The notes below the pieces were generated by a model. That model saw only the letters and a program-made list of their open reading frames with translations. It had not been told where the DNA came from and searched no databases. From NCBI GenBank assembly GCA_011524525.1, contig WTKE01000111.1:1-39418 (forward strand): a stretch of 39,418 bases of DNA. The letters are read 5' to 3'. Below, in pieces: positions 33,324-39,418 of this stretch. Positions within the stretch are counted from its first letter, which is position 1; every line of letters starts with the position of its first letter. The DNA comes from Bacillus sp. (in: firmicutes). Lineage in GTDB: Bacteria > Bacillota > Bacilli > Bacillales > Cytobacillaceae. Made by a program: the position numbers and the translations under genes.

Positions 33324-34043
33324 TTGCGTATTGATAAAATGCTCGCTAATTTAGGCTATGGAAGTAGAAAAGATGTAAAAAAACTTTTAAAAGACGGCGC
33401 AGTGGTCGTGAACGATAAAGTAATAAAAGATTCAAAACAACATATTGATCCAGCCAATGATGTGGTTACCTTAAATGGAGAAGTAGTCGAGTACAAGGAA
33501 TTTGTTTATTTAATGATGAACAAACCTCCTGGAGTCATATCGGCGACTGAGGATAACCACGATGAGACGGTAATCGATTTGCTTGAATATGAGGATCAAG
33601 TGTTTGAACCGTTTCCTGTTGGTCGATTAGATAAAGATACGGAAGGACTCTTACTGATAACAAACGATGGTCAGCTATCTCATCGTTTGTTATCTCCAAA
33701 GAAGCACGTGCCCAAAACATACTTCGCAGTTATTGAAGGAATTGTTACTAGCGATGATGGGGAAGCTTTTCAAAAGGGAGTCACACTTGATGACGGGTAT
33801 GTAACGAAGCCAGCATATTTAACCATTTTGAAATCTGGAATAACATCTGATATCGAGCTAACGATCACAGAAGGGAAATTCCATCAAGTAAAACGAATGT
33901 TTGAAGCCGTCGGAAAAAGAGTCATCTATTTAAAAAGATTATCAATGGGACCACTTAAGCTTGACGATACTCTTGAATTAGGGGAGTATCGAGAACTAAC
34001 GGACGAGGAACTAGAAGAGTTAATCCATTACGAAGTAAAATAA
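33324..34043 (+). CDS. ytzG: RsuA-family rRNA pseudouridine synthase (YtzG)
   Basis: A 239-aa pseudouridine synthase. The N-terminal S4 RNA-binding domain (MRIDKMLANLGYGSRKDVKK) is followed by the catalytic core with Asp103 in GRLDKDTEGLL. It should isomerise a uridine in 16S rRNA; the exact site is inferred from RsuA. The start is TTG, not ATG: GGGAGGG lies before it and the S4 domain begins there. It follows murJ closely. Confidence 0.9.
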   Translation: MRIDKMLANLGYGSRKDVKKLLKDGAVVVNDKVIKDSKQHIDPANDVVTLNGEVVEYKEFVYLMMNKPPGVISATEDNHDETVIDLLEYEDQVFEPFPVGRLDKDTEGLLLITNDGQLSHRLLSPKKHVPKTYFAVIEGIVTSDDGEAFQKGVTLDDGYVTKPAYLTILKSGITSDIELTITEGKFHQVKRMFEAVGKRVIYLKRLSMGPLKLDDTLELGEYRELTDEELEELIHYEVK

Positions 34044-34046
34044 AGA

Positions 34047-34076
34047 GTTCGCCCTTCCGATGAGGGAAGGGCGAAC
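34047..34076. terminator. Hairpin between ytzG and ytzE
   Basis: Perfect 12-bp stem GTTCGCCCTTCC/GGAAGGGCGAAC (34047-34058 with 34065-34076). On the minus strand CTCTTTATTTT follows, so it fits ytzE termination better than ytzG. Confidence 0.75.
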
Positions 34077-34082
34077 CGTCAT

Positions 34083-34304
34083 TTAAGATGATATTTTTAC
34101 CTTTTTTTCGGTTGTTGTCCATTTTCCACGACTTGGACTTTCGACTAGGTCATTATAAGCTAAAACATTTAGATCTCTCTGGATCGTTCGAGGAGTGATA
34201 CCAAATTCCTCCACAAGCTCTTGCGTCGTGACAATTCCATGGTTATTAATAAACATGTAGATGGATTTGATACGGTTTAACATCCGGTTAGTCGAAGGTT
34301 TCAA
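34083..34304 (-). CDS. ytzE: Small DeoR-type helix-turn-helix regulator YtzE
   Basis: A 73-aa protein consisting almost only of a DeoR-like winged helix: RIKSIYMFINNHGIVTTQEL then VEEFGITPRTIQRDLNVLAYNDLV, with the recognition helix TPRTIQRDLNVL. There is no sugar-phosphate sensor domain. Targets are unknown. The frame reaches 34409 but the TTG at 34304, behind AGGGAGTGG, gives the family start MKPSTNRML and family length. The annotation would be lost if only ATG starts were used. Confidence 0.87.
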   Translation of the reverse strand: MKPSTNRMLNRIKSIYMFINNHGIVTTQELVEEFGITPRTIQRDLNVLAYNDLVESPSRGKWTTTEKKVKISS

Positions 34305-34654
34305 AAAACCACTCCCTATCCTTTTTTCAAACCTTTGGCAAATAGCTACAACGGACGACTTCTTGAAGATGACTCTCCAAATGTATGTAAGCTTCTTTTC
34401 CCTAGACAACCCCTTTACAAGTGAATGATAAGCTGACTAAATGAAAATGTCTTTTCTTGTAGATTATTGTACTCTTATTTACAGATAATTTCTACTTTTA
34501 CATAATAATTTAATAAAATGGTAATCTTTTCTTTAAAATATCCCTCCTTTTTCATGCTGCTGTTACATTCTATTACTTAAGTCATATAAGTTATGATAAG
34601 AAATTTGATTTTTGAAAAAATAGGACAATAATAATTTGAAAGGAATGACACAGA
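34305..34654. other. 350-bp AT-rich divergent region ytzE / M48 protease
   Basis: No gene is visible. On the minus strand TTGTCT (34404-34409) and TACATT (34380-34385) with an 18-base spacer could be a weak promoter for ytzE. For the protease I see no consensus promoter. Confidence 0.5.
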
Positions 34655-35920
34655 TTGAATTCTTTTTTACCTTCACAGCTTGTTCATCGCAAAGAGAATA
34701 TCTATTTTGCACTTGTATTAACTTTTAGTATTTTAACCTATCTTTTTTTAGTTTTTTCGATCTTAGGTATTGGAATTATTATCGTCATGGTCCTCCTATC
34801 CGTATTTTTTCATGGTTTAATGGTTGGGGGCATTAGAAGAAATGGCGTTCGTATAAGTGAAGAACAATTTCCTTCCCTGTTTCAAAAGGCACAGGAAATG
34901 GCCGAACAAATGAGCTTAGAAAAGATGCCACAAATGTACGTCGTTGAATCACAAGGAATATTAAATGCATTTGCGACGAGATTTTTCGGTAGAAATATGG
35001 TGGTCCTGTATTCAGAGATATTTGAACTGATTGAAAGAGATGCCGAGGATGAAGTACTATTTGTTATTGCTCATGAGTTTGCTCATTTAAAAAGGAAGCA
35101 TGTAACGGTGAATTTTCTTCTATTGCCAGCCATGTGGATTCCTTTTTTAGGGGATGCCTACTTACGGGCTTGTGAATACACGTGTGATCGTTACGCAACT
35201 TATTATTCTGGTTCACTTACAGCGTCCAAAAACGTCCTGACCATTTTAGCGATTGGGAAGGATCTTTATAAAAAGGTTAATAAAGAGTCATATATGAGAC
35301 AAATTGAATCTGAGGCAGGCTTCTTTGTTTGGCTAAACGAAAAGCTCTCTACCCATCCGCATCTGCCAAAAAGAATATATGAAATAGATAAGTTCTTTTC
35401 AGAAACAGAAGTACCGACATTAAAGGAACCAAAAAGAGGAATCGTCATTGGAGTAATTGTGGCCCTTTTGTTATCACTTGTATTTGCTGGCGGAGTGTAT
35501 ATGACCTTTAAGGCATTAGAGAAGTTCAACTTCTCCGAAGCATTTGAAATCGAGGGCATGACACCACTAATGGAGGCGGCAAGTGAGAACGATACGGATG
35601 CCATTTCCGCTCTTTTGGATGAAGGCGCCGATATAAATGAAGCAGATAGTGAGGGCTCAACTGCTCTACATTGGGCCGTTTACTCTGGCTATTATGAAGT
35701 TGCAGCTTTATTACTTGAAAATGGGGCAGATGCCAATACGGTCGATATATACGATGCAACCCCACTCATCAGTGCTGTTTTTGCTGAGGACTTAGAAATG
35801 GTAAAGCTGTTGTTAGAATTCGGAGCAGATGCCAATTACATCGATGCCTCTGGCTACACCGCATATGATTACGCGGTAGATTACGAAAATGCCGAACTAC
35901 AGGAGCTACTTGGCCCATAA
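34655..35920 (+). CDS. M48 metalloprotease fused to ankyrin repeats
   Basis: A 421-aa protein with two domains not usually joined. After one or two N-terminal membrane helices (about 16-58) comes an M48-type protease with the zinc motif HEFAH (140-144) and a third ligand probably Glu174 in CEYTCDRYA. A further helix (about 262-284) precedes a C-terminal array of three full ankyrin repeats and a partial fourth (about 301-420: TPLMEAASENDTDAISALLD, STALHWAVYSGYYEVAALLL, ATPLISAVFAEDLEMVKLLL). The ankyrin part may recruit substrates or partners. The start is TTG with GAAAGGA ten bases upstream. It is a single-gene unit with its own terminator. Substrate unknown. Confidence 0.85.
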   Translation: MNSFLPSQLVHRKENIYFALVLTFSILTYLFLVFSILGIGIIIVMVLLSVFFHGLMVGGIRRNGVRISEEQFPSLFQKAQEMAEQMSLEKMPQMYVVESQGILNAFATRFFGRNMVVLYSEIFELIERDAEDEVLFVIAHEFAHLKRKHVTVNFLLLPAMWIPFLGDAYLRACEYTCDRYATYYSGSLTASKNVLTILAIGKDLYKKVNKESYMRQIESEAGFFVWLNEKLSTHPHLPKRIYEIDKFFSETEVPTLKEPKRGIVIGVIVALLLSLVFAGGVYMTFKALEKFNFSEAFEIEGMTPLMEAASENDTDAISALLDEGADINEADSEGSTALHWAVYSGYYEVAALLLENGADANTVDIYDATPLISAVFAEDLEMVKLLLEFGADANYIDASGYTAYDYAVDYENAELQELLGP

Positions 35921-35922
35921 GA

Positions 35923-35953
35923 AAAATGCTGTCCACATAAGGACAGCATTTTT
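35923..35953 (+). terminator. Terminator of the M48-ankyrin gene
   Basis: AAAATGCTGTCC (35923-35934) pairs with GGACAGCATTTT (35941-35952), with Ts following. Confidence 0.92.
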
Positions 35954-36054
35954 TATTTTGAAACTTTTTCTAGCTGTAGTCCTCGCGGTTGTCTTTTCTA
36001 GCATGGGGATATATTATTTAAGTCAAGTAGATTGGATTTATTAGGAGGCTTATC

Positions 36055-37467
36055 GTGACAAACATCAATTGGTTATCAGAAGTTGAGAAAAGAAAGGATT
36101 CCCTAATTAAAGATACACAAAAGCTTTTACAAATTAAAAGCGTCCTGGATGAAGAAAATGCCACTGATGATGCACCGCTCGGACAGGGAGTAAAGGATGC
36201 GCTTGTCCACATGCTTGAACTTGGGAAGTCTGATGGATTTTCAATTAAGAATGTAGGAAATCTTGCTGGGCATGTAGAATTTGGAGAAGGAAAGGAAAGC
36301 ATCGGAATTCTTTGTCACGTTGATGTGGTCCCAGAAGGAGATGGATGGTCGAGTGACCCGTATGCAGCAGAAATTCGTGATGGGAACATTTATGCTCGTG
36401 GTGCTATTGATGATAAGGGACCAACGATGGCCGCTTATTATGCAATGAAGATTGTCAAAGAACTACAATTGCCTCTTTCGAAAAGAGTAAGAATGATCAT
36501 CGGAACGGATGAAGAAAGCAACTGGCGCTGTGTGGAACATTATTTTGAACATGAAGAAATGCCAACTATGGGTTTTGCACCAGATGCTGATTTTCCGATC
36601 ATATTTGCTGAAAAAGGAATCTCAGATTTTGATATTGTTCAAAGGCCAAATGAAACTGAGGATAACAGTGGGACAACTGTATTGTCTTTTCAAGCAGGCA
36701 GAAGATATAATATGGTTCCTGACTACGCCAAGGCGACCTTACATACGAATCAAGAAGAAACACATATTATACAAGAATTTCAAACCTTCCTTGATCAGCA
36801 ACAGTTGAATGGAAAATACTTTATAGATAAAGGAGAACTTATATTAGAGCTTGAAGGAATTTCTGTGCATGGGATGGAACCTGATCTTGGTAAAAATGCC
36901 GGTATTCTTTTAGCTGTTTTCCTAAATAAATTACAGCTTAGTGGTCTATCCAAACAGTATTTTTCCTTTATTCAAACCAATTTCTATCACGATAGCCGTG
37001 GAAAGCAATTGGGAATTGCTTATACAGATGATATCTCTGGGGATCTTACGATGAACATTGGAAAACTTTCTTTTTCAAAAGAAAATGGCGGGATGTTAGG
37101 AATCAATCTTCGTTACCCTGTCACAGCAAAACTTGACCAAATACAGGAAAAGTTAGCACCTGCTTTACATGAACAAGGTTTTGAAGTTCAAAATGTATCC
37201 GACTCCAAACCCCATCATGTGGATGAAAAGGATTTTCTAATTCAAACTCTAAAAAAAGTTTATGAAGAACAAACAGGTGAGAAGGCAGAGTTGCTGGCGA
37301 TCGGTGGGGGCACCTATGCCCGTTCGCTGCAAGCAGGTGTTGCCTTTGGACCATTATTTCCAGGTCGACCGGACGTGGCTCACCAAAAAGATGAGTATAT
37401 GGTTGTAGAGGATTTATTAAAAGCAACAGCAATCTATGCTCATGCCATATATGAACTAGCCAAATAA
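36055..37467 (+). CDS. pepV: Dipeptidase PepV (M20 family)
   Basis: A 470-aa zinc dipeptidase of the M20A family, cleaving Xaa-His and other dipeptides in the cytoplasm. Metal and catalytic residues are in place: His88 and Asp90 (CHVDVVPEG), Asp120 (DDKGP), Glu153/Glu154 (DEES) and a C-terminal His in FPGRPDVAHQ. The start is GTG with TTAGGAGG before it. It is 24 bases ahead of dat, and the two probably form an operon for peptide and D-amino acid metabolism. Confidence 0.93.
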   Translation: MTNINWLSEVEKRKDSLIKDTQKLLQIKSVLDEENATDDAPLGQGVKDALVHMLELGKSDGFSIKNVGNLAGHVEFGEGKESIGILCHVDVVPEGDGWSSDPYAAEIRDGNIYARGAIDDKGPTMAAYYAMKIVKELQLPLSKRVRMIIGTDEESNWRCVEHYFEHEEMPTMGFAPDADFPIIFAEKGISDFDIVQRPNETEDNSGTTVLSFQAGRRYNMVPDYAKATLHTNQEETHIIQEFQTFLDQQQLNGKYFIDKGELILELEGISVHGMEPDLGKNAGILLAVFLNKLQLSGLSKQYFSFIQTNFYHDSRGKQLGIAYTDDISGDLTMNIGKLSFSKENGGMLGINLRYPVTAKLDQIQEKLAPALHEQGFEVQNVSDSKPHHVDEKDFLIQTLKKVYEEQTGEKAELLAIGGGTYARSLQAGVAFGPLFPGRPDVAHQKDEYMVVEDLLKATAIYAHAIYELAK

Positions 37468-37491
37468 ATAGAGGACAAAGGGAGTGTATGT

Positions 37492-38346
37492 ATGGATTAC
37501 GTTATCGTTGGTGGAGAAATAGTTGATCGTGGACTTGCCACGGTCGATATTGAGGATCGTGGCTATCAGTTTGGTGATGGTGTCTATGAAGTGATTCGGG
37601 TGTATAATGGAAAAATGTTTACGGCCAAGGAGCATTTGAATCGATTGCAGGAAAGTGCGGAAAAGATAAGTATTCAAATACCTTATCAACCGTCCGAGCT
37701 AGAGGAAATGTTAAAAGATCTTATTGAGAAAAATATGCTGACTAATGGCATCATATATATGCAATTTACAAGGGGAGTATCTCCGCGTAATCATGCCTTC
37801 CCTCACAACGTAGCTTCTACTTTTGTTGCTTATACAAGAAAAGTGGATCGTCCAGTTAGCAGTATGCTAGAAGGGATAAAGGCTATATTTATTGATGACA
37901 TTCGTTGGCTGCGCTGTGATATTAAGAGTCTGAATTTACTAGGGAATCTTCTCGCCAAACAAAAAGCAGTAGAAGCTGGTTGCTTTGAGGCCATACAACA
38001 CCGAGGTGATATCGTAACAGAAGGTAGTTCCTCTAATGTAGCCATTGTAAAAAATGGGACGGTTATCACTCATCCAGCTAACAACTTGATTTTAAACGGA
38101 ATCACAAGGCAAAAAGTGAAGCAAGTATGTGAACAAAATCAAATTCCTTTTGAAGAAAAAGAGTTCACAGTTGAAGAGGTTTTACGTGCGGATGAAGTAT
38201 TTTTATCTGGAACAACTGTGGAGGTAACACCAATTGTAGAAGTTGAGGAGAACAAGATTTCTGGAGGAACTCCAGGAGAAGTGACGAAAAAGCTTCAGCA
38301 GTTGATAAAGGACGAAATAGAGAAGGAATGTGGAACCATAGAGTAA
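37492..38346 (+). CDS. dat: D-amino acid aminotransferase
   Basis: A 284-aa fold-type IV PLP enzyme converting D-alanine and alpha-ketoglutarate to pyruvate and D-glutamate, a peptidoglycan precursor. The PLP lysine is Lys145 (CDIKSLNLLGN), and the EGSSSNVAIV and LSGTTVEVTPI segments bind the phosphate. It begins with MDYVIVGGEIVDRGLATV, typical of D-AAT. AAAGGGAGTG precedes the ATG, and it follows pepV closely. Confidence 0.93.
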   Translation: MDYVIVGGEIVDRGLATVDIEDRGYQFGDGVYEVIRVYNGKMFTAKEHLNRLQESAEKISIQIPYQPSELEEMLKDLIEKNMLTNGIIYMQFTRGVSPRNHAFPHNVASTFVAYTRKVDRPVSSMLEGIKAIFIDDIRWLRCDIKSLNLLGNLLAKQKAVEAGCFEAIQHRGDIVTEGSSSNVAIVKNGTVITHPANNLILNGITRQKVKQVCEQNQIPFEEKEFTVEEVLRADEVFLSGTTVEVTPIVEVEENKISGGTPGEVTKKLQQLIKDEIEKECGTIE

Positions 38347-38354
38347 CTAAAATA

Positions 38355-38380
38355 GGCTGCCTACTAAGGCAGCCTTCTCT
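38355..38380. terminator. Hairpin between dat and cysteine synthase
   Basis: GGCTGCCT (38355-38362) pairs with AGGCAGCC (38367-38374). Convergent genes; the minus strand has the better T tract (TATTTTAG). Confidence 0.75.
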
Positions 38381-38386
38381 AGTATC

Positions 38387-39313
38387 TTAAGAGAATACAT
38401 CACTTGAAAGATATCTTTCACCGGTATCACATGCAATGCAGACAACCACGTCATCAGGACCAAGAGTTTTAGCAACTTCTATGCCAGCGTAGCAGGCGGC
38501 ACCAGAGGATGGCCCAACTAATATTCCTTCTTCACTAGCCAATCTTCTTGTGATCAAGTAGGCGTCTTCATCCGTAATTTTATGAATCTGGTCATATACA
38601 TCCTGGTTTAGTATATCAGGTATAAATCCAGGGCTCGTTCCTACTAGTTTATGCTTCCCAGGTTTGCCCCCAGAAAGGACCGGTGAGCCAGCAGGTTCTA
38701 CTACATGGACTTGCAAATGTGAATAATATTCTTTTAACACTTCACCCGTTCCAGTTATCGTGCCTCCTGTTCCCGCAGTGGCGACAAATGCGGAAAGTGG
38801 CTTACCTATTTCCTTCATCGCTTCAATAATTTCTAGAGCGGTAGAGTGTCTGTGTGCATCTGGATTTGCTTCATTTTCAAATTGCATAGGTAAATAACTA
38901 TTTGGTATTTCTTTTGCTAGCTCTTGTGCCTTTTTTATCGAACCAGGCATTTTTTCATCGCCTGGTGTTAGAACAACCTCAGCACCGTATGCCTTTAATA
39001 GATTTATGCGTTCCATTGTCATCGTATCAGGCATAACTAATATGGAACGGTATCCTCGGGCTGCAGCATTCATGGCTAGTCCAATTCCAGTGTTCCCGCT
39101 TGTCGGCTCAATAATTGTTGCACCCTTTTTTAATAATCCCTTCTGTTCAGCTGTAATAATCATGTTGAATGCCGCACGATCTTTTACACTTTTACTAGGA
39201 TTAAAAAATTCTAGTTTTAAATAGACGCTAGCACCATTTTTCGGTGCCAAACGATTTAATTTAAGTAGAGGGGTTTCCCCAATTAGTTCCGCTATATTTT
39301 GAACAACTTTCAT
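38387..39313 (-). CDS. cysK: Cysteine synthase (O-acetylserine sulfhydrylase family)
   Basis: A 308-aa fold-type II PLP enzyme making cysteine from O-acetylserine and sulfide. The PLP lysine is Lys44 (NPSKSVKDRAA), TSGNTG (71-76) binds the substrate and GTGGTITGTG holds the phosphate. B. subtilis has a second copy, ytkP, in this neighbourhood beside pepV, and synteny favours this gene being the YtkP orthologue rather than the main CysK, so O-acetylserine specificity is likely but not certain. The ATG follows TTAGGAGA. Confidence 0.88.
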   Translation of the reverse strand: MKVVQNIAELIGETPLLKLNRLAPKNGASVYLKLEFFNPSKSVKDRAAFNMIITAEQKGLLKKGATIIEPTSGNTGIGLAMNAAARGYRSILVMPDTMTMERINLLKAYGAEVVLTPGDEKMPGSIKKAQELAKEIPNSYLPMQFENEANPDAHRHSTALEIIEAMKEIGKPLSAFVATAGTGGTITGTGEVLKEYYSHLQVHVVEPAGSPVLSGGKPGKHKLVGTSPGFIPDILNQDVYDQIHKITDEDAYLITRRLASEEGILVGPSSGAACYAGIEVAKTLGPDDVVVCIACDTGERYLSSDVFS

Positions 39314-39418
39314 CTAATGTTCTCCTAACCTTCAATTATTTTCCTTAGAATCCGAAATTTTTACTACAAAAATGGGAAATGTAACATATAAAAGAGAATA
39401 ACCTTATTATACCTAAAG

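Overview
The window is chromosomal DNA of a low-G+C, endospore-forming Firmicute of the family Bacillaceae. Gene order follows the Bacillus subtilis ytiB-luxS ... pckA-metK-asnB ... ytpAB-ytqAB ... leuS ... ytgP ... pepV neighbourhood. A Cse60-type sporulation gene, S-box and T-box leaders, a CcpN-type operator, a sigma-B-type promoter, a CcpA cre site and AGGAGG ribosome binding sites point the same way. The genus cannot be fixed from the sequence alone. I see no prophage, transposase, CRISPR array, rRNA or tRNA.

Region 1 (1-6.7 kb): beta-carbonic anhydrase (ytiB), yidD, luxS, a small membrane protein plus cardiolipin synthase operon, dps with a sigma-B-type promoter, then an AT-rich stretch with degenerate tandem repeats leading to an unusual soluble chemoreceptor-like protein. 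Two small conserved unknowns and the Nudix hydrolase ytkD follow. Region 2 (6.7-12.2 kb): the ytlA-ytlC-ytlD ABC importer, the ytmA-ytmB pair and pckA. Region 3 (12.2-21.8 kb): a SAM-I riboswitch and metK, asnB, a membrane-anchored C39-like peptidase whose terminator lies inside asnB, ytoA, the lipid operon ytpA-ytpB, the tRNA-modification pair ytqA-ytqB, and two small genes (ytzC and an unknown).

Region 4 (21.9-26.6 kb) is the most accessory-looking part. It holds a toast-rack-like lipoprotein, then a PAS/AAA+/Fis sigma-54 activator, a GntP-family transporter and a 3-hydroxybutyrate dehydrogenase. Between activator and transporter lie a -24/-12 promoter, two identical 18-bp enhancer-like sites plus a degenerate third, and a consensus-matching cre site just downstream of the promoter. 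Together they read as a self-contained, catabolite-repressed 3-hydroxybutyrate uptake and oxidation module.

Region 5 (26.6-39.4 kb): a leucine T-box with leuS, the rhodanese ytwF behind a perfect inverted repeat, four GTTGCAACT elements spaced exactly 21 bp apart, a Cse60-type gene, the flavoprotein ytfP, the lipid II flippase murJ (ytgP), an RsuA-family pseudouridine synthase, the small DeoR-type regulator ytzE, an M48 protease fused to ankyrin repeats, the dipeptidase pepV with D-amino-acid transaminase dat, and a cysteine synthase.

Most of the window is ordinary core genome. The parts that deserve attention are the sigma-54 module, the phased GTTGCAAC palindromes, the soluble MCP-Cache protein and the M48-ankyrin fusion. 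Function calls rest on recognised motifs and synteny; no database search was run.
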